From Streptomyces sp. A1136 (lineage in GTDB: Bacteria; Actinomycetota; Actinomycetes; Streptomycetales; Streptomycetaceae), in contig NZ_SSBJ01000001.1 in the NCBI RefSeq assembly GCF_004795055.1, forward strand, positions 124,001-188,000: a stretch of DNA of 64,000 nucleotides. The letters run 5' to 3'. The stretch's first letter is position 1; each line of letters starts with the position of its first letter. Below, in pieces: positions 1 to 8,749 of this stretch. The position numbers were made by a program, and so were the translations under genes. The notes beneath the pieces are model-generated. The model was given only the letters and a program-made list of their open reading frames with translations, had not been told where the DNA came from and made no database searches.

Positions 1-411
1 CGTCTCCGGGGACTCGCTGTGGTGCTCGACCGCGCCGATGCCGCCCGCGTAGGGGATGCGGATGACGACCGGCATCTTGATCTTGCCGAGCGAGCGCGCG
101 TGCATCTTCGCGAGCTGCGTGACGATCTGGTCGTAGGCGGGGAAGACGAACCCGTCGAACTGGATCTCCACGACCGGGCGGTAGCCGCGCAGGGCCAGGC
201 CGATGGCGGTACCGACGATGCCGGATTCGGCGAGCGGGGTGTCGATGACCCGCTCCTCGCCGAAGTCCTTCTGCAGACCGTCGGTGATACGGAAGACCCC
301 GCCGAGCTTGCCGACGTCCTCGCCCATGATCAGGACCTTGGGGTCCGTCTCCAGGGCCTTGCGCAGCGAGTCGTTGAGCGCCTTCGCGATGGTCAGCTTC
401 TGTACGGCCAT
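1..411 (-). CDS. bkdB: Branched-chain 2-oxoacid (or pyruvate) dehydrogenase E1 beta subunit, 3' end cut by window edge
   Basis: Only the first 137 codons are present; the gene runs off the left edge. The reading begins MAVQKLTIAKALNDSLRKAL and continues through MGEDVGKLGGVFRITDGL and DTPLAESGIVGTAIG, the thiamine-diphosphate-binding half of E1 beta subunits, with the family's EHHSES element at the edge. E1 beta pairs with E1 alpha to decarboxylate 2-oxoacids and load acyl groups on lipoyl-E2. The start follows the E1 alpha stop by 5 nt, and its ribosome site GGGGAG lies in the end of that gene, so the two are co-translated. Substrate (branched-chain rather than pyruvate) is inferred from the second bkd copy at 18-21.5 kb and from known Streptomyces gene order. 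Confidence 0.88.
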   Translation of the reverse strand, partial: MAVQKLTIAKALNDSLRKALETDPKVLIMGEDVGKLGGVFRITDGLQKDFGEERVIDTPLAESGIVGTAIGLALRGYRPVVEIQFDGFVFPAYDQIVTQLAKMHARSLGKIKMPVVIRIPYAGGIGAVEHHSESPET

Positions 412-416
412 GGTGG

Positions 417-1616
417 TCACTCCCCGCCTTCGAAGGACGCGAGGTAGGCGGCGAACTGGGCGCGCTCCTCGTCGACGAGCGCGTGCCCGTCCGCGTAGAC
501 GTTCTCGAAGATCGCCATGGTGTCCGGGTCGGGCATGGCGCGCACGACCTCGCGCACCCGCTTGCCCAGCGTCTCGCTCTCCTCCTCCAGCCGCGCGAAG
601 AACGCCTCGTCGGCGCCGCCCGTCGCGAGGAGGTGGGCCTTCAGGCGCAGGATCGGGTCCTTGGCCTCCCAGGCCGCCGTCTCCTCGTCGCGCCGGTACT
701 TCGTCGGGTCGTCGGAGGTGGTGTGCGCGCCCATGCGGTAGGTGAACGCCTCGACCAGGGTCGGGCCCTCGCCGTTGCGCGCCCGCTCCAGCGCCCAGCG
801 GGTGACCGCCAGGCAGGCCAGGACGTCGTTGCCGTCGACGCGGACGCCCGGGAAACCGAAGCCCTGGGCCCGCTGGTAGAGCGGCACGCGCATCTGGCGC
901 TCGGTGGGCTCGGAGATCGCCCACTGGTTGTTCTGGCAGAAGAACACGACCGGGGAGTTGTACACCGCCGAGAAGGTGAACGCCTCGGCCACGTCACCCT
1001 GACTGGACGCACCATCACCGAAATAGGCGATGACCGCGGAGTCCGCACCGTCCTTGGCCACGCCCATCGCGTACCCGGTCGCGTGCAGCGTCTGGGAGCC
1101 GATGACGATCGTGTACAGGTGGAAGTTGTTGGTGTTCGGGTCCCAGCCACCGTGGTTCACGCCGCGGAACATGCCGAGCAGATTGGTCGGGTCGACCCCG
1201 CGGCACCACGCGACACCGTGCTCGCGGTAGGTGGGGAAGACGTAGTCGTCGTCGCGCAGCGCCCGGCCGGAGCCGATCTGCGCGGCTTCCTGACCGAGGA
1301 GCGAGGCCCACAGGCCCAGCTCGCCCTGACGCTGCAGGGCGGTCGCCTCGCCGTCGAAACGGCGGGTCAGGACCATGTCGCGGTAGAGCCCGCGCAGGTC
1401 CTCGGTGGTGATGTCGGCGACGTAAGGGGCGAACCGCGCGCTGTCGGCGCTCTCGACCCGTTCTCCCTCGGGCGTCAGCAGCTGTACGAGCTGAGGCTCG
1501 GCGTCGTGCGGCTGTGCGGTGGCAGCGGCGGTCTTGCGGGCGCTCTCGGCGCCGGCCGCCCGCTTGGTGCCGCTGCTGCGTCGCGGCTTGCGCGCGGCAG
1601 TGCTCTCCACGGTCAC
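417..1616 (-). CDS. bkdA: 2-oxoacid dehydrogenase E1 alpha subunit (branched-chain/pyruvate type)
   Basis: This 399-residue protein is the thiamine-diphosphate E1 alpha subunit. The first 50 or so residues are a Lys/Arg/Ala-rich hydrophilic extension. The catalytic domain shows LLGQEAAQIGSGRAL, the TPP-binding GDGASSQGDVAEAF with CQNNQWAIS, and the phosphorylation-loop-like YRMGAHTTSDDPTKYR. The GTG start has a strong GGAGGAG site just upstream. It is the first gene of a bkd operon transcribed leftwards, divergent from the response regulator at 1942. The closest functional copy in the window is the E1 alpha at 20376-21509, which is clearly divergent in sequence, so the two sets are not a recent duplication. 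Pyruvate-type specificity cannot be excluded. Confidence 0.88.
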   Translation of the reverse strand: MTVESTAARKPRRSSGTKRAAGAESARKTAAATAQPHDAEPQLVQLLTPEGERVESADSARFAPYVADITTEDLRGLYRDMVLTRRFDGEATALQRQGELGLWASLLGQEAAQIGSGRALRDDDYVFPTYREHGVAWCRGVDPTNLLGMFRGVNHGGWDPNTNNFHLYTIVIGSQTLHATGYAMGVAKDGADSAVIAYFGDGASSQGDVAEAFTFSAVYNSPVVFFCQNNQWAISEPTERQMRVPLYQRAQGFGFPGVRVDGNDVLACLAVTRWALERARNGEGPTLVEAFTYRMGAHTTSDDPTKYRRDEETAAWEAKDPILRLKAHLLATGGADEAFFARLEEESETLGKRVREVVRAMPDPDTMAIFENVYADGHALVDEERAQFAAYLASFEGGE

Positions 1617-1941
1617 GTGTGCTCCTCCGTCGGTCCGGCACCCGGGTTCTCCGGGGTCCAGTGCGGCTCACCTGTATGCGTACCCGCGCACGGGGTGGGT
1701 GCGAGGAAGGTACGGGATTCAGGCGTGACAGGTGCCCCGGCGAGTGCCCTGCGCAATGCACGTTACCCAGTGCCTCGCATAACTGCGAAACCCCGTTTGA
1801 CCTGCGATTTTGCTTGGATATCCAAGTAAATCGGCGGTTGCGGGAACAACCACTGGTCACAGCCTTGCAGGGGGCCGGAACAACGGCACGTTATCCCGGG
1901 TAACAGCGCCTGGGAAGGGGTGAGTGTGTGAAACTGACTCC
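1617..1941. promoter_or_regulatory. Divergent intergenic region between bkd locus 1 and the response regulator
   Basis: These 325 bases carry no plausible gene. They are less GC-rich than their surroundings, as expected of promoters. Two structures stand out: a perfect 14-bp palindrome CTTGGATATCCAAG at 1813-1826, and CCTGCGCAAT at 1748-1757, which recurs upstream of the second bkd locus at 21588-21597. Both are candidate regulator sites for one or both divergent genes. No -35/-10 pair could be assigned with confidence. Confidence 0.5.
1813..1826. promoter_or_regulatory. Perfect 14-bp palindrome, candidate operator
   Basis: CTTGGATATCCAAG reads identically on both strands and sits about 115 bp upstream of the response-regulator start and about 200 bp upstream of bkdA. 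A dimeric NarL-type regulator could bind such a site, possibly for autoregulation. This is inference from symmetry and position only. Confidence 0.4.
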
Positions 1942-2604
1942 GTGCCCGAAAACGGTAAAATCAAGGTATTCCTCCTGGACGACCACGAAGTGGTGCGCCG
2001 GGGTGTACACGAGTTGCTGTCCGTCGAGGACGACATCGAGATCGTCGGTGAGGCGGGTACGGCCGCGGACGCGCTGGTGCGGATTCCGGCGACGCGCCCC
2101 GATGTCGCGGTCCTGGACGTGCGGCTCCCGGACGGCAGCGGGGTGGAGGTCTGCCGGGAGGTGCGCTCGCAGGACGAGGGCATCAAGTGCCTGATGCTGA
2201 CCTCGTTCGCGGACGACGAGGCCTTGTTCGACGCGATCATGGCCGGCGCCTCGGGGTACGTACTGAAGGCGATCCGCGGGAACGAGCTGCTCAGCGCGGT
2301 GCGGGACGTGGCGGCGGGCAAGTCGCTGCTCGACCCGGTGGCCACCGCCCGGGTGCTGGAGCGGCTTCGCGACGGCAACAAGGGCAAGGGCGACGACCGG
2401 TTGGCGCACCTGACCGAACAGGAGCGCAAGATCCTCGACCTGATCGGCGAGGGACTCACGAACCGGGTCATCGGCGAGCGGCTGCACCTGGCCGAGAAGA
2501 CCATCAAGAACTACGTCTCCAGCCTGCTGTCGAAGCTGGGCATGGAGCGCCGCTCACAGGCGGCGGCCTACGTGGCCCGGCTCCAGGCGGAGCGGCGCGT
2601 CTAG
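1942..2604 (+). CDS. Orphan DevR/NarL-family response regulator
   Basis: This 220-residue protein has an N-terminal receiver domain (acidic pair DD at about 13-14, phospho-acceptor Asp at about 59 in VLDVRLPDG, switch Lys in YVLKAI) and a C-terminal LuxR-type HTH (LTEQERKILDLIGEGLTNRV, then KTIKNYVSSLLSKL). It is a DNA-binding two-component regulator of the DevR/DosR type. No histidine kinase gene is adjacent, so it is an orphan. The GTG at 1942 is preferred because homologous proteins begin MPENGK; an in-frame GTG at 1924 would add six residues. From memory, the S. coelicolor counterpart in this position has been linked to a non-cognate kinase, which was not checked here. Confidence 0.9.
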   Translation: MPENGKIKVFLLDDHEVVRRGVHELLSVEDDIEIVGEAGTAADALVRIPATRPDVAVLDVRLPDGSGVEVCREVRSQDEGIKCLMLTSFADDEALFDAIMAGASGYVLKAIRGNELLSAVRDVAAGKSLLDPVATARVLERLRDGNKGKGDDRLAHLTEQERKILDLIGEGLTNRVIGERLHLAEKTIKNYVSSLLSKLGMERRSQAAAYVARLQAERRV

Positions 2605-2644
2605 GCTCGCGGGCCCGACGCCTGCCGACCGCGGTTCCCGTTCC

Positions 2645-2760
2645 ACCGGCGTGCGAGCCGCGCGCGAGCAGCGTGCGGGGGCACCCGAGCAGCGTGCGGG
2701 CGGGTCCGAGCGCCGTGCGAGCCGCGTGCGGGCCCGGCGCGAGCCGCGTACGAGGGCGGA
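2645..2760. repeat. Short imperfect GC-rich direct repeats downstream of the response regulator
   Basis: The stretch repeats the words GCGTGCGAGC, GAGCAGCGTGCGGG and GAGCCGCGTGCG several times in about 115 bases. It lies between convergent genes, and no protein-like reading is convincing. It looks like non-coding low-complexity drift. Confidence 0.4.
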
Positions 2761-2767
2761 AACGGGC

Positions 2768-2798
2768 GGGCCCGGCGGGAGGAATTCCCGCCGGGCCC
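2768..2798. terminator. Bidirectional intrinsic terminator
   Basis: A perfect 13-bp stem (GGGCCCGGCGGGA at 2768-2780, TCCCGCCGGGCCC at 2786-2798) with a 5-base loop lies between two convergent genes. It would end both the response-regulator transcript and the kinase transcript. Confidence 0.75.
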
Positions 2799-2814
2799 GT
2801 TCGCCTGGGCGTTC

Positions 2815-4455
<1,641 letters not shown>

Positions 4456-4682
4456 CAGTCCTCGCCGTCGTCTCTCTCGTCCGTAACTTCTGCGGGTCCT
4501 CTTCGCATGCTCCGACGAACGCTACAGCCTCGGAACAGGTCGCCGTTCGGGCAATGGCGCCCCGTGGCCCCCCGGTCACGGAAAGGCCACCTGGCTTGAC
4601 TGGTGCTTACCCTCCGGCAGACTGGGCGCGACATGCGCTCTGCCAGACGCGTTCGGACACAGCCCGAGGGGAAGCAACAGTC

Positions 4683-6344
4683 ATGAGCCAGGACGGCACA
4701 CGGGGCCGGTACGCAGGCGGTTCCCTGGCCGGTGGCCGTTACCAGCTAAGGGACTTGCTGGGCGAGGGCGGCATGGCGTCCGTCTATCTCGCCTACGACT
4801 CGGCGCTCGATCGACAGGTGGCCATCAAAACCCTGCACAGCGAATTGGGCCGGGAAGCGTCTTTCCGCGAGCGGTTCCGTCGCGAGGCGCAGGCTGTAGC
4901 GAAACTGTCGCACACCAACATCGTCTCGGTATTCGACACGGGCGAGGGCACGGTGAGGTTCGGCGGGGCCGCCGCGGACGACGGCGCCCCGATGCCGTAC
5001 ATCGTGATGGAGTACGTGGAGGGGCAGCCCCTGGGCTCCGTGCTCCAGGCCGACGTCGCGCAGTACGGCGCGATGCCGGCCGACCGGGCGCTGAAGGTGA
5101 CGGCCGACGTGCTGGCCGCGCTGGAGACCAGCCACGAGATGGGCCTGGTGCACCGCGACATCAAGCCCGGCAACGTGATGATGACCAAGCGCGGCGTGGT
5201 CAAGGTCATGGACTTCGGCATCGCGCGGGCCATGCAGTCGGGGGTCACCTCGATGACGCAGACCGGCATGGTCGTGGGCACCCCGCAGTACCTGTCGCCC
5301 GAGCAGGCGCTGGGGCGGGCCGTGGACGCCCGCTCCGACCTGTACTCGGTCGGCATCATGCTGTTCCAGCTGCTGACCGGTCGACTGCCCTTCGACGCGG
5401 ACTCGCCGCTGGCCATCGCGTACGCGCACGTCCAGGAGGAGCCGGTCGCCCCGTCCTCGGTGAACCGTGCCGTGACCCCGGCGATGGACGCGCTGGTGGC
5501 CCGGGCCCTGAAGAAGAACCCGAACGAGCGTTTCCCGACGGCCGCGGCCATGGGCGACGAGATCGCGCGGGTCCTGGCGGCGGGTCAGACGGGTGCGCCG
5601 GTCATCGTCCCGGGCGCGGCGACGGGCGGCAGCGGCGCCGGGGTGGGTTCGGCCGTGTTCCCGCCGGTGGACTCCGCCTTCCAGACGCCGCCGCAGTCCG
5701 TGCAGCAGCCGTACCAGACGCCGTCCCCGTACGCGCCGCACACCCCCGCGCAGGGCGGTTACGCGTACCCGCCCCAGCAGCACACTCCGGCCCCGCAGCA
5801 CGCGCAGCACGCGCAGCAGCAGTACGCCCCGCAGACGCCGCCGCCGTTCACCATCTCGCCGAACCCGGGCGGCGGGGCGGGCGCCGCGGCCACGAAGTCG
5901 AACACGCCGGTGATCATCGGTGCGATCGTGGTGGCGCTGCTGGCCGTCGGCGGGCTGATCGCGGCGCTCAACGGGGGCAACGGCGACAAGGACGAAGCGA
6001 AGGGCGGGGACGCATCGGCGTCGGCATCGGCGTCGGCATCGGGCCCCGCGAAGGCGGGACACAAGGGCCCTGACACCTCGCGCACGATGGACGCGGAGAA
6101 GTGCAAGAACCCGTCCAAGGACTGGAAGGACGCCTCGAAGGTGTCGGCGCCCGACTTCACCTACAAGAACCTGGGTTCGGTGAAGCTCTGCATCCAGGCC
6201 GCGGGCGGCAAGTACAAGATCGAGAACAAGGACGAGGCGGTCTTCGGGCAGGACACCGTGCTGGCGCAATTCCCGACCGCCGGAACCGCGGTGACGAAGG
6301 ACCAGGAGTACACGCTGACCGTGTCCACCGGCGACCCGCAGTAG
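4683..6344 (+). CDS. Membrane Ser/Thr protein kinase with one PASTA-like C-terminal domain
   Basis: This 553-residue protein has the kinase glycine loop LGEGGMASVY (about 26-35), catalytic Lys at about 49 (VAIKTL), HRDIKPGNVM near 156, DFGIARAM and GTPQYLSPEQ. A Gln/Pro/Tyr-rich linker runs to one transmembrane helix at about 407-430 (VIIGAIVVALLAVGGLIAAL). After an Ala/Ser repeat (ASASASASASG), the last 65 residues (from about 489) resemble a single divergent PASTA unit ending FPTAGTAVTKDQEYTLTVS. The ATG at 4683 is chosen because GAGGGGAAG lies 8 nt upstream. PASTA units usually bind muropeptides or beta-lactams, so wall sensing is likely but inferred. Confidence 0.92.
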   Translation: MSQDGTRGRYAGGSLAGGRYQLRDLLGEGGMASVYLAYDSALDRQVAIKTLHSELGREASFRERFRREAQAVAKLSHTNIVSVFDTGEGTVRFGGAAADDGAPMPYIVMEYVEGQPLGSVLQADVAQYGAMPADRALKVTADVLAALETSHEMGLVHRDIKPGNVMMTKRGVVKVMDFGIARAMQSGVTSMTQTGMVVGTPQYLSPEQALGRAVDARSDLYSVGIMLFQLLTGRLPFDADSPLAIAYAHVQEEPVAPSSVNRAVTPAMDALVARALKKNPNERFPTAAAMGDEIARVLAAGQTGAPVIVPGAATGGSGAGVGSAVFPPVDSAFQTPPQSVQQPYQTPSPYAPHTPAQGGYAYPPQQHTPAPQHAQHAQQQYAPQTPPPFTISPNPGGGAGAAATKSNTPVIIGAIVVALLAVGGLIAALNGGNGDKDEAKGGDASASASASASGPAKAGHKGPDTSRTMDAEKCKNPSKDWKDASKVSAPDFTYKNLGSVKLCIQAAGGKYKIENKDEAVFGQDTVLAQFPTAGTAVTKDQEYTLTVSTGDPQ

Positions 6345-6390
6345 GCGGGTGCGACGGCCGCGCCGACGCGGGCCGCCGCCGCAGTGCTCC

Positions 6391-6427
6391 GGTATCCCGG
6401 GCCACCCTGATGGGCGGTCCGGGATGC
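6391..6427 (+). terminator. Intrinsic terminator after the PASTA-like kinase
   Basis: GGTATCCCGGGCCACC at 6391 pairs imperfectly with GGGCGGTCCGGGATGCC ending at 6427, and a TTTT run follows at 6431-6434. It lies 47 bp after the kinase stop. Confidence 0.55.
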
Positions 6428-6529
6428 CGCTTTTGTCCCCCCGTGCGAATGTGAGCCCTGTACAGGCCCGAGCGACTGCCGTCCCGCGCGCTCGCGCCGC
6501 GGCGCCGCTCGGACGGGAGGGGCTTCCCC

Positions 6530-7141
6530 GTGACCCAACGTCTCCGCGCGCCGGTGTGGGCGGCCTGGGCCGCGCTGGCCGCCGTAGCGGTTCTGGGCGT
6601 CGCGCCCGGGCAGGGCCGGGGTCCCGCCCCCGCACGGGTCCCGATCGCCTCCGCGAGCGCCGACGCGGAGGCCGACGTACCCCAAGAGGCCTACGAGGAA
6701 CTGGCCGGCAGCGCGGCGGGCGTCGGGCGGGAGCGGCCCGGTCGGCCCGTCGGCGAGCCGGCCGACCCCGAGGCGATGGTGGCCTCCGGGCCCCGGCAAC
6801 CCGTGCGTCCGCGGCGACCGCCCGTCGCTCCTCCCGGTGCGGTGCCGACGGGCCCTGTGACGGGCCCTGTGACGGGCCCTTCGACCGAGCAGCCCAACGG
6901 TCGGCCGAACGGTCAGCGGCCCGCGGCGCCGTCGGACGTCCCGACCGGGGCGGCTTCCGGCGCCGCGAGCCCCGCCCCCAGCGGCACACCGAGTACGGGC
7001 TCCGCGGTCAACGCGCTCGGCAACGGGTCGAACGACCGGGCCGCGGATCTCGCCGCCCACATGCTGCCGCTCGGGGCCGGGCTCGCCCTGATGGGGTTGG
7101 GCCTGGGGTTCATCGGCGTGCGGCTGCGGCGGGGCCCCTGA
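6530..7141 (+). CDS. Small secreted or membrane-anchored protein of unknown function
   Basis: This 203-residue protein starts at a GTG preceded by GGGAGGGG. It has a hydrophobic N-terminal segment (VWAAWAALAAVAVLGVAPG) that looks like a signal peptide. A long low-complexity Pro/Gly/Arg region follows, including a short repeat PVTGPVTGP encoded by 12-bp tandem repeats near 6850. A C-terminal hydrophobic helix (MLPLGAGLALMGLGLGFIGV) is followed by basic residues. The topology resembles a C-terminally anchored exported protein, but no sortase motif is clear. I do not recognise the family. Confidence 0.6.
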   Translation: MTQRLRAPVWAAWAALAAVAVLGVAPGQGRGPAPARVPIASASADAEADVPQEAYEELAGSAAGVGRERPGRPVGEPADPEAMVASGPRQPVRPRRPPVAPPGAVPTGPVTGPVTGPSTEQPNGRPNGQRPAAPSDVPTGAASGAASPAPSGTPSTGSAVNALGNGSNDRAADLAAHMLPLGAGLALMGLGLGFIGVRLRRGP

Positions 7142-7214
7142 CCCGCCGGGGCCGGCAGGGCCCCGGGGGCCGCCCCGGGCCCCGCGTCCCCCTCGCGACG
7201 TACGACCCAGGATG

Positions 7215-7252
7215 GTTGCGGTCCTGGACATACTCGGTATACATACTGAGTA
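7215..7252 (+). promoter_or_regulatory. Promoter with overlapping PadR-type operator; probably leaderless start
   Basis: TTGCGG at 7215-7220 and TATACA at 7238-7243 form a -35/-10 pair with 17-bp spacing. A near-perfect inverted repeat, TACTCGGTAT (7231-7240) and ATACTGAGTA (7243-7252), covers the -10 and reaches the first base of the ATG. With the -10 only 9 bases from the ATG, transcription should begin at or very near the start codon. Autorepression by the PadR protein is the natural inference. Confidence 0.65.
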
Positions 7253-7980
7253 TGTCGATCCGCCACGGTCTCCTGGCCCTGCTCGAAAGGGGTCCTCGGT
7301 ACGGCTCTCAGCTGCGTACCGAGTTCGAATCCCGCACCGGCTCCACCTGGCCGCTCAACGTCGGGCAGGTCTACACGACCCTCGCCCGCCTGGAGCGCGA
7401 CGGCCTCGTCGCCCCCGGCGGTGAGGACCCGGCCGGCCACACGCTCTACGCCATCACCGACACCGGACGCGCCGAACTGCGCGCCTGGTACGAGCGCCCC
7501 GTCGACCGCACCAACCCGCCGCGCGACGAGCTTTCGATCAAGCTCGCCATGGCCGTCGGCGCTCCGGGCGTCGACATCCGCTCGGTCATCCAGTCGCAGC
7601 GGCACGCCACCATCCAGGCGATGCAGGACTACACGCGGCTCAAGGCCCAGGCCCTCGCCGCGATCGAGAGCGGCAAGACGCGGGAACGCGACGACTTGGC
7701 CTGGCTGCTCGTCCTCGAACAGCTGATCTTCCAGACCGAGGCCGAGGCGCGCTGGCTCGACCACTGCGAGACACGGCTCGTCCGGCTCTCCCACACGGCC
7801 GCCCGGTCGACCGAAGAGCCCGACCCAACGCCCGCGAGCCGCACCCCGGCCACCACCTCGCCGGCCACTGCCTCGCCGGTCACCACCGCGCCGGTCACCA
7901 CTCCCGTGAGCGTCCCGGGCGCCGCAACGACCGCAGCGACCACCGACCCGTCCCGCACCGCACGCATCCGGCGGCGCTGA
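7252..7980 (+). CDS. PadR-family transcriptional regulator
   Basis: This 242-residue protein begins MSIRHGLLALLERGPRYGSQ, the PadR winged-helix start, followed by NVGQVYTTLARLERDGLV (recognition helix) and the wing YAITDTGRAEL. A C-terminal dimerisation domain covers about 90-170. The last 60 residues are a Thr/Pro/Ala-rich tail with TSPATASPVTTAPVTTP repeats of no clear role. No ribosome site precedes the ATG, in keeping with leaderless translation. It is immediately upstream of an ABC ATPase and FtsX-type permease (25-bp gap), so it probably represses that export system and itself. Confidence 0.9.
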   Translation: MSIRHGLLALLERGPRYGSQLRTEFESRTGSTWPLNVGQVYTTLARLERDGLVAPGGEDPAGHTLYAITDTGRAELRAWYERPVDRTNPPRDELSIKLAMAVGAPGVDIRSVIQSQRHATIQAMQDYTRLKAQALAAIESGKTRERDDLAWLLVLEQLIFQTEAEARWLDHCETRLVRLSHTAARSTEEPDPTPASRTPATTSPATASPVTTAPVTTPVSVPGAATTAATTDPSRTARIRRR

Positions 7981-8005
7981 ACCACCGTTTCCAGGGGGGA
8001 CCCAC

Positions 8006-8749
8006 ATGCCCGACCAGCACACGCAGCGGCCCGTACTCCGGTTGGAGAAACTCGTCCGTACGCACGGCAGCGGCGCCACCGAGGTACACGCCCTGCGCGG
8101 CATCGACCTCGCCGTCCATCCCGGCGAACTCGTGGCCGTCATGGGGCCCTCCGGCTCCGGCAAGTCCACGCTGCTCACCCTCGCCGGGGGACTCGACACC
8201 CCCAGCTCCGGACGCGTCGTCGTCGAAGGCACCGACCTCACCACCGCGAGCCGCAGGCAACTGGCCGCGCTGCGCCGCCGAAGCATCGGCTACGTCTTCC
8301 AGGACTACAACCTGATCCCCGCCCTCACCGCCGCCGAGAACGTGGCGCTCCCCCGCGAACTGGACGGGGTCTCGGCGCGCAAGGCGCGGGCCTCCGCCCT
8401 GGCGGCGCTGGAGGAGATGAACCTCGGGCAGCTCGCCGACCGGTTCCCCGACGAGATGTCCGGCGGTCAGCAGCAGCGCGTCGCCATCGCCCGCGCCCTG
8501 GTCGGCGACCGCCGCCTGGTCCTCGCGGACGAACCCACCGGCGCCCTCGACTCCGAGACCGGGGAGTCCGTCCTCGCGCTGCTGCGTTCGCGCTGCGACG
8601 CCGGGGCGGCCGGAATCCTGGTCACGCACGAGCCGCGGTTCGCCGCCTGGGCCGACCGGGTCGTGTTCCTGCGCGACGGCAGCGTCGTCGACGAGACACT
8701 GCGCAGCGGGGCCGACTCGCTGCTCTCGGGGCGGGCGGCCGGTCTGTGA
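8006..8749 (+). CDS. ABC transporter ATP-binding protein, MacB/LolD type
   Basis: This 247-residue ATPase shows Walker A GPSGSGKST (about 47-55), the Q-loop in VFQDYNLIPALTAAENV, signature SGGQQQRVAIARAL, Walker B LVLADEPTGALDS and switch His in LVTHEPR. The PTGALD and DYNLIPALTA features are those of the MacB/LolD/FtsE subgroup, which drives mechanotransmission through FtsX-like permeases rather than classical transport. Its stop overlaps the permease start by 4 bp, so subunit synthesis is coupled. The PadR context suggests a role in export of, or resistance to, an antimicrobial compound, which is inference. Confidence 0.93.
   Translation: MPDQHTQRPVLRLEKLVRTHGSGATEVHALRGIDLAVHPGELVAVMGPSGSGKSTLLTLAGGLDTPSSGRVVVEGTDLTTASRRQLAALRRRSIGYVFQDYNLIPALTAAENVALPRELDGVSARKARASALAALEEMNLGQLADRFPDEMSGGQQQRVAIARALVGDRRLVLADEPTGALDSETGESVLALLRSRCDAGAAGILVTHEPRFAAWADRVVFLRDGSVVDETLRSGADSLLSGRAAGL

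Noticed and set aside
4746..6989. A 747-codon open frame on the minus strand
   Set aside because: It is antisense to the PASTA-like kinase and the small membrane-protein gene, is dominated by Arg/His/Gly, and has no recognisable domain. The plus-strand reading has complete kinase motifs.
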